A DNA stretch of 64,000 bases from Devosia crocina (GCF_900116545.1 NZ_FPCK01000001.1:1550001-1614000); one strand, 5' to 3'; numbered from the stretch's first letter, positions 18,020-28,188 are shown. Notes: a model not told the origin generated them from the sequence alone. Numbers and translations: made by a program.

Positions 18020-20917
18020 ATGATGAAGCCTACGCCCAGCCAGAACCGCGAAATCATCGTGCGCGGCGCCCGCGAGCACAATTTGAAGGGCATCGACGTC
18101 AAGCTGCCGCGTGACAGCCTGATCGTCATGACTGGGCTGTCGGGCTCGGGCAAATCGTCTCTGGCTTTCGATACCATCTATGCCGAAGGCCAGCGCCGCT
18201 ATGTGGAGTCGCTGTCCGCTTACGCCCGCCAGTTCCTCGAAATGATGCAAAAGCCCGATGTCGAGCACATCGAGGGGCTTTCGCCCGCCATTTCCATCGA
18301 GCAGAAAACCACCTCACGCAATCCACGCTCGACAGTGGGTACCGTCACCGAAATCTACGACTATCTCCGTCTGCTCTTTGCGCGCGTTGGCATTCCTTAC
18401 TCGCCCGCCACGGGTCTGCCGATCGAAAGCCAGACCGTCAGCCAGATGGTCGATCGCACCCTTGAACTGCCCGAAGGCACGCGTCTCTATATGCTCGCGC
18501 CCATCGCGCGCGGTCGCAAAGGCGAGTTCAAGAAGGAACTGGCCGATCTGATGCGCAAGGGCTTTCAGCGCGTCAAGATCGACGGCGAATATCACGAAAT
18601 CGAAGATGCCCCGGCGCTCGACAAGAAGTTCAAGCACGATATCGAAGTGGTGGTGGACCGCGTCGTCGTCTCGCCCGACATCTCCGGCCGCTTGGCCGAG
18701 AGTTTTGAAACCGCGCTCAAGCTGGCCGACGGTATTGCGCTTGTTGAATTTGCCGACGAGAAGAACGCGGACGGCTCCGCACGTCAGATCACCTTTTCGG
18801 AAAAGTTTGCCTGCCCGGTTTCCGGCTTCACCATTGCCGAGATCGAGCCGCGCCTCTTTTCGTTCAACAATCCTTTTGGCGCCTGTCCGGTATGCGATGG
18901 TCTCGGTACCGAGCAGAAGATAGACTCCGATCAGGTCGTACCCGACCCGACCCTGTCGCTGCGCGATGGCGCGATCCTCCCCTGGTCCAAGACCAGCGCG
19001 CCCTATTACCAGCAAACCCTGCAGGCTGTGGTGAAGCACTATGGTGCTTCGACCGGCACAGCCTGGAACGCGCTGCCGCTCGATGTGCAGCACGCCGTGC
19101 TTTACGGCACCGACAAGACCAAGATCGACTTTGTCTATGACGATGGCTTGCGCCAATACAAGACGTCGAAGGTTTTTGAAGGCGTCATCGGCAACCTCGA
19201 GCGCCGCTACCGGGAAACCGAGAGCGCCGGCATGCGCGAGGAAATCGAAAAATACATGTCCGCCAAGCCCTGCCTTGCCTGCGGCGGCTATCGCCTCAAG
19301 CCCGAGACGCTGGCGGTCAAGATCGATGGTCTCCATATCGGCCAGGTCAGCGACATGTCGATCAAGGTCGCCTCGAAGTGGTTCGTGGAGCTGTCCGACA
19401 AGCTCACCGAGACCCAATCGCAGATCGGCGAGCGTATCCTCAAGGAGATTCGCGAACGCCTGAACTTCCTTAACGATGTGGGCCTTGAATACCTGTCCAT
19501 GTCCCGCAATTCCGGCACCCTGTCGGGCGGTGAATCGCAGCGCATCCGCCTCGCATCGCAGATTGGTTCCGGCCTGACGGGCGTGCTCTATGTGCTCGAC
19601 GAGCCCTCCATCGGGCTCCACCAGCGCGACAATGCGCGTCTTCTCGAAACGCTGCAGCGCCTGCGCGATCTCGGCAATACGGTCATCGTCGTCGAGCACG
19701 ACGAAGATGCGATCCTCACTGCCGACTATGTTCTCGACATCGGCCCCGGTGCCGGCGTCAACGGCGGCAATATCGTTGCCGAGGGCACGCCTCAGGACAT
19801 TCTCGATCATCCCGATTCCCTGACCGGTAAATACCTTTCTGGCCGCATGGGCATTCCGCTGCCCGCTGAACGGCGCGAAGGCAAAAAAGGCAAGGCGCTT
19901 TCGGTCAAGGGCGCCACCGGCAACAATCTCAAGAATGTTTCGGTCGACGTCCCGCTCGGCATGTTTGTCGCCATCACCGGCGTTTCTGGGGGCGGCAAGT
20001 CCACCCTGATGATCGACACCATGTATCAGGCCATCGCACGGCGTCTGAATGGCGCCCGTGTGGTCCCTGCCCCGCACCAGTCTCTGACTGGCCTCGAGTT
20101 CCTCGATAAGGTCATCGACATCGACCAATCCCCGATCGGCCGCACCCCCCGCTCCAATCCCGCAACCTATACCGGCGCCTTCACGCCGCTGCGCGAATGG
20201 TTCGCCGGCCTGCCGGAAGCGAAAGCACGCGGTTACGGGCCTGGCCGCTTCTCCTTCAACGTCAAAGGCGGCCGCTGCGAAAAGTGCGAGGGCGATGGCG
20301 TTCTCAAGATCGAGATGCACTTCCTGCCCGACGTCTACGTCACCTGCGACGTTTGCAAGGGCAAGCGCTACAATCGCGAAACCCTTGAGGTGCAGTTCAA
20401 GGGCAAGTCGATTTCCGACATTCTCGATATGACCATCGACGAGGGCGTCGAATTCTTCTCGGCCGTGCCAACGATCCGTGACAAATTCGCTACGCTTCAG
20501 CGGGTCGGTCTTGGCTATGTCAAGGTGGGCCAGCCCGCCACAACCCTGTCCGGCGGCGAAGCGCAGCGCGTAAAACTCTCCAAGGAGCTTTCCAAGCGCG
20601 CGACCGGCCGTACGCTCTACATGCTCGACGAGCCAACCACGGGGCTTCACTTCCACGACGTGGCCAAACTCCTCGAAGTGCTCCATGAGTTGGTCGATGG
20701 CGGCAACACCGTCGTGGTGATCGAGCATAATCTCGAAGTCATCAAGACGGCCGACTGGATCATCGACATGGGGCCCGAAGGGGGCGATGGGGGTGGCGAA
20801 GTGGTGGCCATAGGCACGCCAGAGGTCGTCGCCGCCAATCCGCGCTCGCATACAGGAACCTTCCTCAAGGAAGTCATGGACCGGCGTCCGCAATATGCGA
20901 CCCGGGCCGCTGAATAG
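18020..20917 (+). CDS. uvrA: Excinuclease ABC subunit A
   Basis: UvrA is the damage-sensing ATPase of nucleotide excision repair. The 965-residue protein has two ABC modules with Walker [15 protein letters not shown] near residue 35 and [14 protein letters not shown] near 652, signatures [14 protein letters not shown] and [15 protein letters not shown], and zinc-finger pairs [16 protein letters not shown] and [16 protein letters not shown]. The frame is open from a TTG at 17993, but ATG at 18020 or 18023 gives the usual N terminus [23 protein letters not shown] control is suggested by the upstream LexA box. Confidence 0.97.
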   Translation: MMKPTPSQNREIIVRGAREHNLKGIDVKLPRDSLIVMTGLSGSGKSSLAFDTIYAEGQRRYVESLSAYARQFLEMMQKPDVEHIEGLSPAISIEQKTTSRNPRSTVGTVTEIYDYLRLLFARVGIPYSPATGLPIESQTVSQMVDRTLELPEGTRLYMLAPIARGRKGEFKKELADLMRKGFQRVKIDGEYHEIEDAPALDKKFKHDIEVVVDRVVVSPDISGRLAESFETALKLADGIALVEFADEKNADGSARQITFSEKFACPVSGFTIAEIEPRLFSFNNPFGACPVCDGLGTEQKIDSDQVVPDPTLSLRDGAILPWSKTSAPYYQQTLQAVVKHYGASTGTAWNALPLDVQHAVLYGTDKTKIDFVYDDGLRQYKTSKVFEGVIGNLERRYRETESAGMREEIEKYMSAKPCLACGGYRLKPETLAVKIDGLHIGQVSDMSIKVASKWFVELSDKLTETQSQIGERILKEIRERLNFLNDVGLEYLSMSRNSGTLSGGESQRIRLASQIGSGLTGVLYVLDEPSIGLHQRDNARLLETLQRLRDLGNTVIVVEHDEDAILTADYVLDIGPGAGVNGGNIVAEGTPQDILDHPDSLTGKYLSGRMGIPLPAERREGKKGKALSVKGATGNNLKNVSVDVPLGMFVAITGVSGGGKSTLMIDTMYQAIARRLNGARVVPAPHQSLTGLEFLDKVIDIDQSPIGRTPRSNPATYTGAFTPLREWFAGLPEAKARGYGPGRFSFNVKGGRCEKCEGDGVLKIEMHFLPDVYVTCDVCKGKRYNRETLEVQFKGKSISDILDMTIDEGVEFFSAVPTIRDKFATLQRVGLGYVKVGQPATTLSGGEAQRVKLSKELSKRATGRTLYMLDEPTTGLHFHDVAKLLEVLHELVDGGNTVVVIEHNLEVIKTADWIIDMGPEGGDGGGEVVAIGTPEVVAANPRSHTGTFLKEVMDRRPQYATRAAE

Positions 20918-20934
20918 CGGCCCACACTTTTCTC
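20904..20934 (+). terminator. Terminator overlapping the uvrA stop
   Basis: A perfect 8-base stem GGGCCGCT-GAAT-AGCGGCCC (20904-20923) contains the TAG stop and is followed by ACACTTTTCTC. Confidence 0.7.
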
Positions 20935-21005
20935 TCCAATCCCCTTCCGGCGAGAAACCGCTGCCGCATGTCGACGCGCTGACCAATCGGCGTTAACAGC
21001 GCCTT

Positions 21006-21028
21006 TGTGTTAGCGAGATGGTAACACA
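21006..21028. promoter_or_regulatory. Inverted repeat upstream of DUF1127-like gene
   Basis: TGTGTTA-N9-TAACACA, perfect seven-base arms, lies about 160 bases before the small gene at 21190. Spacing and length suit a repressor or activator site, but no cognate regulator can be named. Confidence 0.4.
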
Positions 21029-21189
21029 TGGACAGCATAAAGCGTGGTTGAGGCGCATAATGTTCATGTCAGTTCCATGAAAATGCCATGCGCCGCACGC
21101 ATGTCGTGCCTGCTCCTGCCCCTCTGGCGCAGATCCGCAAACCGGCCCATCCTCCTCTCGTGCTGCCACCACAACAGGGGATTTGACCC

Positions 21190-21342
21190 ATGTTTGTACG
21201 AGCCGTCTGGCGTGTGAAGCGCCTCATCGACATCAAGCAGAGCCTGCGGGAAATGGACGTTCCCTCCACGCGCGACGCCGATATGCTTGGGATTTCCGGT
21301 CCGGACTTCTCCAAGATGACGCGGTCTCTTTTCGACCGCTGA
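21190..21342 (+). CDS. Small basic DUF1127-like protein
   Basis: A 50-codon frame encodes a basic peptide opening MFVRAVWRVKRLIDIKQSLR and ending in DADMLGISGPDFSKMTRSLF, which follows the DUF1127 plan of a helix, a turn with LGIS, and a short second helix. It is followed closely by a textbook terminator, supporting a real mini-gene. DUF1127 proteins in alphaproteobacteria have been linked to RNA binding and phosphate or carbon adaptation. The assignment is tentative because the usual LxDLGIxR core is degenerate. Confidence 0.6.
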   Translation: MFVRAVWRVKRLIDIKQSLREMDVPSTRDADMLGISGPDFSKMTRSLFDR

Positions 21343-21365
21343 CCATCTTTGTCCCTCACCCTACC

Positions 21366-21403
21366 CAAGGCCGCCGGAGCACACCCCGGCGGCCTTTGTC
21401 TTG
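21366..21403 (+). terminator. Terminator after DUF1127-like gene
   Basis: Perfect 9-base stem GGCCGCCGG/CCGGCGGCC (21369-21377 with 21386-21394) followed by TTTGTCTT. Confidence 0.85.
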
Positions 21404-21539
21404 CCCTCAAGCTGAATCGAAGGTGAACGATCCCCACAAAGGCCCTGCAAGGAATGCATGGCTTATCTGACCAAACTCTATCTGCTCCCCACGGACAGTT
21501 TTGACTATACCTCTCCCTGCAAACGACAGGAGAAACCAA

Positions 21540-21689
21540 ATGGACATCCGCAAGACCTTCAAGAAATGGGCCGCTTACCAGCAGACCGTTCGTGAACTCG
21601 CTTCGCTCGACAATCGTCAGCTCAACGACCTGGGCATCAACCGCACCGACATCAATCGCATTGCCCGCGATCATGCAAATTCGCTCTGA
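21540..21689 (+). CDS. DUF1127 (YjiS-like) small protein
   Basis: The 49-residue protein begins after an ACAGGAG ribosome site and shows the family core RELASLDNRQLNDLGINRTDI, quoted here in part as LASLDNRQLNDLGINRTDI. Such single-domain Arg-rich proteins can be abundant and in Agrobacterium influence RNA turnover and phosphate uptake. It has its own terminator and lies 197 bases from a related mini-gene, so each is probably an independent transcript. Confidence 0.9.
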   Translation: MDIRKTFKKWAAYQQTVRELASLDNRQLNDLGINRTDINRIARDHANSL

Positions 21690-21716
21690 AGTATACTGCG
21701 CGAATACTGTAAACCG

Positions 21717-21757
21717 AACACCCGCTTCTCTGTGAGATGCGGGTGTTTCCGTTTCTG
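21717..21757 (+). terminator. Terminator after DUF1127 gene
   Basis: Perfect 9-base stem AACACCCGC/GCGGGTGTT (21717-21725 with 21739-21747), 13-base loop, followed by TCCGTTT. Confidence 0.85.
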
Positions 21758-21836
21758 ACGCCTTATGATCGGCATTTCAGGAACCGCGGCGACTCCTCAC
21801 CGTTCCCCCAGCGAACCAAACAAAGGAGTTATCCCC

Positions 21837-22397
21837 GTGCAGAATCTTTCTGGTAAAAATATCGCCATCGTCGCCACAAACGGCTTTGAACAATCCGAAC
21901 TTGAAGTCCCCCTCAACTCGCTTCGCGAAGCTGGCGCCACGGTGCATGTCGTTTCGCTCGAGGCGGGTGAAGTCAAAGGCTGGGACAAGGACGACTGGGG
22001 CAATGCCGTGCCCGTCGACAAGGTGCTTTCCGAGGTCAAGGCGGACGATTACGACGCCCTGGTTTTGCCGGGTGGTCAGATCAACCCCGACCTCCTGCGC
22101 GTCGAACAGAGTGTGCTTTCCTTCATCAAGTCCTTCTGGCAGCAGAAAAAAGTGGTCGCCGCGATCTGTCACGCGCCTTGGCTCCTCATTGAAGCCGGCC
22201 TTGTGAAGGGCCGCAAGGTCACGTCCTTCAACTCCATCAAGACCGATGTCATCAATGCCGGCGGTCTCTGGGAAGATAGCCAGGTCGTCACCGACCAGGG
22301 TCTGATCACCAGCCGCAATCCGGGCGATCTCGATGCCTTCTGCAGCAAAATCGCAGAAGAGATCAACGAGGGCCGCCACGAGCGTCGCGCCGCCTAA
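21837..22397 (+). CDS. DJ-1/PfpI family protein (YhbO-like)
   Basis: The 186-residue protein starts at a GTG with AAAGGAGTT six bases upstream; the longer open frame would add a non-homologous leader. It has the class I amidotransferase-like fold with [11 protein letters not shown] near residue 16 (conserved Glu), [10 protein letters not shown], and the nucleophile elbow [10 protein letters not shown] with Cys111 followed by His112. Close relatives (YhbO, PfpI) act as stress-protective deglycases or proteases; which applies here is not decided by sequence. Confidence 0.88.
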   Translation: MQNLSGKNIAIVATNGFEQSELEVPLNSLREAGATVHVVSLEAGEVKGWDKDDWGNAVPVDKVLSEVKADDYDALVLPGGQINPDLLRVEQSVLSFIKSFWQQKKVVAAICHAPWLLIEAGLVKGRKVTSFNSIKTDVINAGGLWEDSQVVTDQGLITSRNPGDLDAFCSKIAEEINEGRHERRAA

Positions 22398-22441
22398 TTC
22401 GGCCATTGCCGCGGCATGGCGGGCTTGCTATCTGGCTCGCC

Positions 22442-23824
22442 ATGTCAAACGAACCTATTCACATCATCGGCGGCGGTCTCGCCGGCTCTGAAGCCGCATG
22501 GCAAGCCGCCGAGGCTGGCGCAACCGTGATCCTCCACGAAATGCGCGGCGTCAAAGCAACCGACGCGCACTCGACGGACGATTTCGCCGAGCTCGTCTGC
22601 TCCAACTCCTTCCGTTCCGACGATCACGAACAGAACGCCGTCGGGCTTCTTCATGAGGAAATGCGCCGCTGCAATTCCCTCATCATGCGGGCGGCCGACG
22701 AGCACAAGCTTCCAGCAGGCGGCGCTCTTGCGGTCGACCGTCATGGATTTTCCGGCGCGGTCACGCAGGCGATCCAAGATCACCCGCGGATCACCGTGGT
22801 GCGCGAGGAGCTCAACGGCTGGCCGCCCGAGGACTGGCGTCACGTCATCATCGCAACCGGTCCCCTCACCTCGCCGGCTCTTGCAGACGCGATCCTTGCC
22901 AAAACGGGTGAAGACTCTCTCGCCTTTTTCGACGCTATCGCGCCCATCGTTCATTATGACAGCATCAACCATGACATCGCATGGAAGCAGTCGCGCTATG
23001 ACAAGGCTGGCCCTGGCGGCACTGGAGCTGACTACCTCAACCTGCCCATGGACCGGGACGAGTACTACGCCTTTGTCGAGGCACTGAAATCGGCTCCGCT
23101 TCATGAATTCAAAGATTGGGAGAAGGTCCCCTATTTCGACGGTTGTTTGCCGATCGAAGTGATGGCCGAGCGCGGCCCCGAGACTCTGCGGCACGGACCG
23201 ATGAAGCCGGTTGGCCTCACCAATCCCCGCAACCCGACCGTCAAGCCGTATGCCATTGTGCAGCTGCGGCAGGACAATGCGCTGGGCACCCTCTGGAACA
23301 TGGTCGGCTTTCAGACCAAGATGCGTTACGGCATCCAGACCGAGATCTTCCGGATGATTCCGGGGCTGGAGAATGCCCAGTTTGCCCGCTTGGGCGGGTT
23401 GCACCGCAACACCTTCATCAACTCACCCAAAGTGCTCGGGCCGGACATGCGCCTCAAGGCAGACCCGCGTGTTCGCTTCGCGGGACAGGTGACAGGCGTG
23501 GAAGGCTATGTCGAAAGCGCCGCCGTAGGCCTGATCACCGGCCGTCTGACTGCAGCGGAAGCCCGAGGGGAAACGCTGCCGCTTCCGCCAGTCACAACTG
23601 CCTTCGGCGCTCTCATCGGCCACATAACTGGTGGCCACATCGAAGCGGAAAGCTATAGCGGTGCGCGTAGTTTTCAGCCCATGAACGTCAATTTTGGCTT
23701 GTTCCCCGAGGTGAGCATTACCAAGCCTGAAGGCGTGAAGCGCTGGCGAGGGCCGGAAAAAACAATCGCCAAGCGCAAGGCGATAACAAGCCGCGCCCTC
23801 GAAGACCTGAAAGCCTGGCAGTAG
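22442..23824 (+). CDS. trmFO: Methylenetetrahydrofolate-tRNA-(uracil-5-)-methyltransferase
   Basis: TrmFO makes the T54 ribothymidine of tRNA using methylene-THF and FAD. The 460-residue protein has the FAD-binding [16 protein letters not shown] at residues 8-23, the [10 protein letters not shown] segment with the catalytic Cys near residue 53, and the C-terminal HITGGH plus [11 protein letters not shown]. The frame is open to 22406, but the ATG at 22442 fits the family start. It is convergent with the next gene. Confidence 0.96.
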   Translation: MSNEPIHIIGGGLAGSEAAWQAAEAGATVILHEMRGVKATDAHSTDDFAELVCSNSFRSDDHEQNAVGLLHEEMRRCNSLIMRAADEHKLPAGGALAVDRHGFSGAVTQAIQDHPRITVVREELNGWPPEDWRHVIIATGPLTSPALADAILAKTGEDSLAFFDAIAPIVHYDSINHDIAWKQSRYDKAGPGGTGADYLNLPMDRDEYYAFVEALKSAPLHEFKDWEKVPYFDGCLPIEVMAERGPETLRHGPMKPVGLTNPRNPTVKPYAIVQLRQDNALGTLWNMVGFQTKMRYGIQTEIFRMIPGLENAQFARLGGLHRNTFINSPKVLGPDMRLKADPRVRFAGQVTGVEGYVESAAVGLITGRLTAAEARGETLPLPPVTTAFGALIGHITGGHIEAESYSGARSFQPMNVNFGLFPEVSITKPEGVKRWRGPEKTIAKRKAITSRALEDLKAWQ

Positions 23825-23836
23825 CACCCCAAGTCG

Positions 23837-23857
23837 AACGGCGGCATTCCGCCGTTC
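23837..23857. terminator. Hairpin between convergent genes
   Basis: AACGGCGG-CATT-CCGCCGTT (23837-23856), perfect eight-base stem between the trmFO stop and the end of the squalene/phytoene synthase-like gene. It lacks a good T tract, so termination is likely but not certain. Confidence 0.55.
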
Positions 23858-23862
23858 CTCCG

Positions 23863-24708
23863 CTAGCGATTGCGCAGGGTCCACCAGGTGATCCGCGCAA
23901 TCTTCCGCCAGTCGGCATCGTCGCGGGGCAAACTGAATGGCGTTTCGCCGTTCCGCACCCAATGGAGGAGCTGCGCCTCGACAACGGGTAGAATCGCGAA
24001 TGCCGGCCTCAACTTCGGCTGAAGCGCCGCGATGGCAGGCCTGGCCTTGGCGAGGTGCTCTTTGGCGAGGTCTGCTACCTGGCTGAGCGCCGCGTGGAGG
24101 CCCTCGCTATCTGTTGCCGTGAAAATCTCGCCTTCACGAACGCCGTTCGCTGCGAGGATCGACCACGGCAGCATGATGCGTCCTTGAGCAGAAACGTGTC
24201 CAAAGGCACGAAGATGCCCAACCATGGCCTGCGCAACGCCGAGATGGCCGGCGGCGTCCCCGTGTTCGACCGCGAGCCCGTCATTGAGGATCATCGCCGA
24301 CAGCTGCAACAGTGTCGCTGCTGTCTCTCCGGCATAGCCCTCAAACGATTCGAGGTCTGGCATGGGATCGTCGTAAAGGTCGAAGCGCCTCGCCCCAATC
24401 AGTCTTTGCAGCGTGCCGGGCGGAAGGGCATAGCGATCCAGCGTATCGAGCAGCGCATCGGCCAAAGGGTTCTGCCGCACCGCGCCATGGCCATCGCCAC
24501 TCAGCGCGTCGTTCCACCACTGCAGCCGGATCTCCCCTGGCGCAGGTCCCGTCACCCGCTCTCTTATGGCCGCGACATCTGCATTGAAGGCAAGCAGCGC
24601 AGTCACGCCGTCACGCGCTTCGGCTGGAAGCGCCAGTGTCGCGAGATATCGGTCCCGATCGGTTTCCCGCAAGACCTGCGCTGAATAGGCGAAACTTTCG
24701 GACGCCAT
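23863..24708 (-). CDS. Squalene/phytoene synthase-like protein, NDUFAF6 type
   Basis: The 281-residue helical protein matches the squalene/phytoene synthase fold but in the group of mitochondrial complex I assembly factor NDUFAF6: LLAFNADVAAIRERV, then EIRLQWWNDAL, and a DLYDD in place of the full pair of DxxxD prenyl-diphosphate motifs. It is therefore more likely a membrane-associated assembly factor than a carotenoid enzyme. Its ATG overlaps the stop of the Mth938-like gene, which is the NDUFAF3-type protein, supporting a shared role. Function is inferred from family and context. Confidence 0.8.
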   Translation of the reverse strand: MASESFAYSAQVLRETDRDRYLATLALPAEARDGVTALLAFNADVAAIRERVTGPAPGEIRLQWWNDALSGDGHGAVRQNPLADALLDTLDRYALPPGTLQRLIGARRFDLYDDPMPDLESFEGYAGETAATLLQLSAMILNDGLAVEHGDAAGHLGVAQAMVGHLRAFGHVSAQGRIMLPWSILAANGVREGEIFTATDSEGLHAALSQVADLAKEHLAKARPAIAALQPKLRPAFAILPVVEAQLLHWVRNGETPFSLPRDDADWRKIARITWWTLRNR

Positions 24709-25115
24709 CAGCGCGCGTTCTCGACAGCGATAAAGGCGCCTGCGACGGCGCGCTCTTCCGCCAGCAAGACGTTATAGGTTCGTATAGCGCTACCGGTTCC
24801 GACAGCCTCGATGATCACCCTGCGCTCGCGGAAAGCTGCCCTGATCGCAGGATCGATAGCCATGATGTCCGTGCCGAGTCCGATCATGAGAACATCGAGT
24901 TGATCGGCAAGGTCGAATACCGGCTTGAGACTTGCAAGCGTCAGTTGCTCAGGTGTGGTGACCTCCCACCCGTGCATGCCGGAAGGCAGGCAGAGCAGCG
25001 AACCGCGGTGTGACATCTCGGCGAAGCGGAACCCGCTATTGCCATAGGCGTCGATGCCGACCTGGCGCGGGAAATGTCCCGCGCCTGATGATGTTTGATC
25101 AGACGGATGCGCCAT
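24708..25115 (-). CDS. Mth938-like domain protein, NDUFAF3 type
   Basis: The 135-residue protein has the Mth938 (DUF498) fold with GIDAYGNSGFRF, LPSGMHGWEV, and the core VLMIGLGTDI followed by SAIRTYNVLLAEER. The mitochondrial relative NDUFAF3 is a complex I assembly factor, and bacterial members are repeatedly found next to secDF, as here. It overlaps secDF by 17 bases and the next gene by one, so all are one operon. Confidence 0.86.
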   Translation of the reverse strand: MAHPSDQTSSGAGHFPRQVGIDAYGNSGFRFAEMSHRGSLLCLPSGMHGWEVTTPEQLTLASLKPVFDLADQLDVLMIGLGTDIMAIDPAIRAAFRERRVIIEAVGTGSAIRTYNVLLAEERAVAGAFIAVENAR

Positions 25116-27654
25116 CCGTCGTCTTCTCTTTCTTGGAGGTCAGCTCTTCGTCGGTCTTCTGCTTGAGACCGAAGTTGATGAGGATCGGGCCGTTGACGAT
25201 AACCGAGGAGTACATGCCCACAAGCGACCCAAACGTCATTGCTATGGTGAAGCTGCGCAAAGCCTCGCCGCCGAACAGCACCAGCGGCACGAGCGCGAGC
25301 AGAACCGTGAACTGGGTCAAAGACGTTCGCACGATCGTCTGGTTGATCGACAGGTCGATCAATTCCGGCAGCGGCATCTTCCGGTACTTGACCAGGTTCT
25401 CACGTATACGGTCGGATACGACCACGGTTTCATTAAGTGACAGACCCACGAGCGTCAGGACCGCAGCGATCGAACTCAGATTGAATTCCAGCCCCGTGAT
25501 CGAGAACAGGCCGATAGTCATGATGATGTCGTGAGACGTGGTCGTCACGGCAGCCAGGGCGAATTGCCACTCGAAGCGGAACCAGATGTAGATGAGGATA
25601 CATACGAGCGCGATGATGACGGCGATCGTGCCGGTCCAGGCGAGTTCGCCCGAAACCGTCCCGCTCACGGCCTCTGTTCGCCGCACCTCGTAGTTATCTC
25701 CTGCGAGAGCATCCTGCACCTGCTGCACCGCGATCTGATCGGCCGACTGGCCGCCTTCCTGCGCCTGCACACGGATCAGCAGATCTTCGGGTGTGCCAAA
25801 GCCCTGCACCTGTATTTCCCCGAGCTCCAGACCGCTTAAGAGTTCGCGGACGCGTCCGGCATCAGCCGGTCCACCCTGATGCTGAACTTCGATAGCGGTG
25901 CCGCCAACGAAGTCGATGCCGAGGTTGAAGCCCTTGAAGTAGGCGGCGCCGACGGAAATCACCGACATGACGATCGAAAGCGCAATGACATAGCGCGAGA
26001 TCTTCATGAACGGAATCTTGGTCCCATCCGGAATGAACCGGAAGTGCTGGATCTTGAGCTCTTTAGGGCGGACGCGCTTGTACCACAGGTTCACCTGATA
26101 GGAGGTGACTGTGTAGGAGGTGAAGAGTGAAGTCAGAATGCCGAGGCCGAGCGTCACGGCAAAGCCCTGAACCGGTCCCGAACCCATGAAATAGAGCACG
26201 ATGGCTGCGACGAGCTGGGTGAGGTGGGAGTCGACGATGGTTCCCCAGGCGCGCTCGAACCCGGCATTGATCGCCTGCAGCGGCGTTCGTCCGGCCCGTT
26301 GCTCTTCCCGCATGCGTTCGTAGATCAGCACGTTGGCATCAACCGCCATGCCTATGGTCAGCACGATACCAGCGATACCCGGCAAGGTCAGCGTGGCGCC
26401 GAGTGTCGAAAGTGCGGCAAAGATCAGGATGATATTGAGCACCAGCGAGACGTTGGCGAAGACGCCCCAGAGGCCATAGGCGATGACCATGAAGGTCACG
26501 ACGAGGACCGAAGCCACGACGCCGGCAGTAAAACCGGCTTGGATGGAATCGGCACCGAGGCTGGCATCAACCGTGCGCTCTTCGATCACATTGAGGCTGG
26601 CAGGCAGAGCACCCGCGCGCAACAGCACGGCAAGGTCATTGGCCGAGGCAGTCGTGAAATTGCCGCTGATCTGACCGGAACCGCCGGTGATTGGTTGCTG
26701 TATGACCGGCGCGGTTATGACGGTGTTGTCGAGGACGATGGCGAAGCGCTGACCTACGTTGCGCGAGGTTATTTCGCCGAAGGTGATGGCGCCGCGCGTA
26801 TCAAACCGGAAGCTGACTACCGGAATGGCGCGCTGTGCATCGTAGGACGGCTGAGCATCGACGAGCGATTCACCGCCGAGAGCAACGTCTTCAAAGAGCA
26901 GTTCGCGACCGCCATCCTGGCTCGGAACAATAATGGTTCCTGCCGGAAGGCCCTGAGCTTCCGCCTGGTCTGCAGTGAGGCCGGGATAGACCATGTGGAA
27001 GGTCAGGCGGGCAGTCTGGGAGACGATGTTCTTGAGGCGCGTGGAATCCCCGAATCCGGGAACCTGCACAAGAACGCGGGTGTCGCCCTGACGCTGGATC
27101 GTTGGCTCGGTGGTGCCCAGTTCATCGATACGGCTGCGGATGACTTCGATGGATTGCGCGACGAGCGAGCTCATGCGCTGCGTGATGCCATCGGGCGTCA
27201 GAGTAATCGAAAGCCGCCCATCCGGACGTTCGCCAAAGGCGAGTTCGTTGACGCCGACGCCGGCAGAGAACATCGAGTTGTTGATTGTGTTCTGGATGCC
27301 CTGAAGAACAGAGATGGCCTGCTCTTTCTGGGTCGGGTCCGTCAGCTCGATATAGATGGCGTTGTTTGCCTCATCGGTCGTGATGAGATTGCCGATGCCG
27401 TTCTGATTGGCGAGGACATTGCGGGCGTCGCGGCGAACGTCGCTCAGACGTTGTGCGACAATGCCGGCGCGATCGACTTCAAGCAGAAGATGAGAGCCGC
27501 CCTGCAGATCGAGCCCAAGCACCAGCCCAGGCTGAGGCAGCCATCCAGGCAAGGAGTCCCGCACCTGCTGGGGCAGGAAATTCGGAGCTGCAAACAGAAT
27601 ACCCGCGAGTGCGACGATCAGGATGATGGCAACGCGGAACGGCGACTGGTTCAT
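25099..27654 (-). CDS. secDF: Protein translocase SecDF (fused SecD-SecF)
   Basis: SecDF uses the proton gradient to pull secreted proteins out of the SecYEG channel. The 851-residue product is a natural fusion: SecD (1 to about 530) with its P1 domain, GAITFGEITSRNVGQRFA and the IGMAVDANVLIYERMREE helix-4 motif; and SecF (about 555 to the end) with NLGIDFVGGTAIEV and VGLSLNETVVVSDRIREN. Fusion is common in Hyphomicrobiales. It lies 63 bases after yajC, with a strong hairpin between them that ends just before the ribosome site. Confidence 0.97.
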   Translation of the reverse strand: MNQSPFRVAIILIVALAGILFAAPNFLPQQVRDSLPGWLPQPGLVLGLDLQGGSHLLLEVDRAGIVAQRLSDVRRDARNVLANQNGIGNLITTDEANNAIYIELTDPTQKEQAISVLQGIQNTINNSMFSAGVGVNELAFGERPDGRLSITLTPDGITQRMSSLVAQSIEVIRSRIDELGTTEPTIQRQGDTRVLVQVPGFGDSTRLKNIVSQTARLTFHMVYPGLTADQAEAQGLPAGTIIVPSQDGGRELLFEDVALGGESLVDAQPSYDAQRAIPVVSFRFDTRGAITFGEITSRNVGQRFAIVLDNTVITAPVIQQPITGGSGQISGNFTTASANDLAVLLRAGALPASLNVIEERTVDASLGADSIQAGFTAGVVASVLVVTFMVIAYGLWGVFANVSLVLNIILIFAALSTLGATLTLPGIAGIVLTIGMAVDANVLIYERMREEQRAGRTPLQAINAGFERAWGTIVDSHLTQLVAAIVLYFMGSGPVQGFAVTLGLGILTSLFTSYTVTSYQVNLWYKRVRPKELKIQHFRFIPDGTKIPFMKISRYVIALSIVMSVISVGAAYFKGFNLGIDFVGGTAIEVQHQGGPADAGRVRELLSGLELGEIQVQGFGTPEDLLIRVQAQEGGQSADQIAVQQVQDALAGDNYEVRRTEAVSGTVSGELAWTGTIAVIIALVCILIYIWFRFEWQFALAAVTTTSHDIIMTIGLFSITGLEFNLSSIAAVLTLVGLSLNETVVVSDRIRENLVKYRKMPLPELIDLSINQTIVRTSLTQFTVLLALVPLVLFGGEALRSFTIAMTFGSLVGMYSSVIVNGPILINFGLKQKTDEELTSKKEKTTDGASV

Positions 27655-27665
27655 CTACGGCGTCC

Positions 27666-27705
27666 TAAAAAAGCAAGAAGCCGGAGCCTAGCGGGGCTCC
27701 GGCTG
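27666..27705 (-). terminator. Attenuator-like terminator between yajC and secDF
   Basis: On the minus strand a perfect 10-base stem AGCCGGAGCC/GGCTCCGGCT (27695-27704 with 27679-27688) with a 6-base loop is followed by TCTTGC and TTTTTT. The T run ends at 27667, directly before the AGGA ribosome site and 12 bases before the secDF ATG. It either ends most yajC transcripts or tunes secDF readthrough. Confidence 0.8.
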
Positions 27706-27717
27706 AAGCGATCCGGC

Positions 27718-28068
27718 TTAGGCCGGCTTGTTGTCGTTGACCGGCTCAGCCTTGGAGCGGACATCCGCCACCATGCCGCGGACCAGCTTGACCTTGACGC
27801 CCTGGGAGATCTCGACCTCGAGATCCTCGCCATCGACAGCCTTGGTCACCTTACCGACGATGCCGCCGGTAGTCACGACTGTGTCGCCACGACGAATGGC
27901 AGCCAGCATCGCCTGCTGTGCCTTCAAGCGCTTCTGCTGCGGGCGGAAGATCAGGAGCCAGAAGATCAGAACCAGCAGCACGATCGGCATCAGCTGGATC
28001 AAAACGTCGGCAAATCCTCCCGCGGCGGGTGCCCCTGCATCCTGAGCAAAAGCGGGCGTTACAAACAT
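27718..28068 (-). CDS. yajC: Preprotein translocase subunit YajC
   Basis: YajC is the small partner of SecDF. The 116-residue protein has an N-terminal periplasmic tail with AFAQDAGAP, a single helix LMPIVLLVLIFWLLIF, the conserved FRPQQKRLKAQQ, and GDTVVTTGGIVGKV in the cytoplasmic beta domain. An AAGGAG ribosome site precedes the ATG, and a clear promoter lies 115 bases upstream. It is the first gene of the secDF operon. Confidence 0.96.
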   Translation of the reverse strand: MFVTPAFAQDAGAPAAGGFADVLIQLMPIVLLVLIFWLLIFRPQQKRLKAQQAMLAAIRRGDTVVTTGGIVGKVTKAVDGEDLEVEISQGVKVKLVRGMVADVRSKAEPVNDNKPA

Positions 28069-28188
28069 CAGGCGAACTCCTTGTCGTTTCTTGGGTATTG
28101 GGGGAGAAGAGCGCCAGGCAGCCGGGTGGCTGAAAGACTAGACGCGAATGGGGTCTTGTGCACTTGCACCCCGGCCAAAATCGCGCGG

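Noticed and set aside
18314..20986. 890-codon open frame on the minus strand opposite uvrA
   Set aside because: It mirrors uvrA codons in a GC-rich genome, has no recognisable domain, and uvrA is certain.
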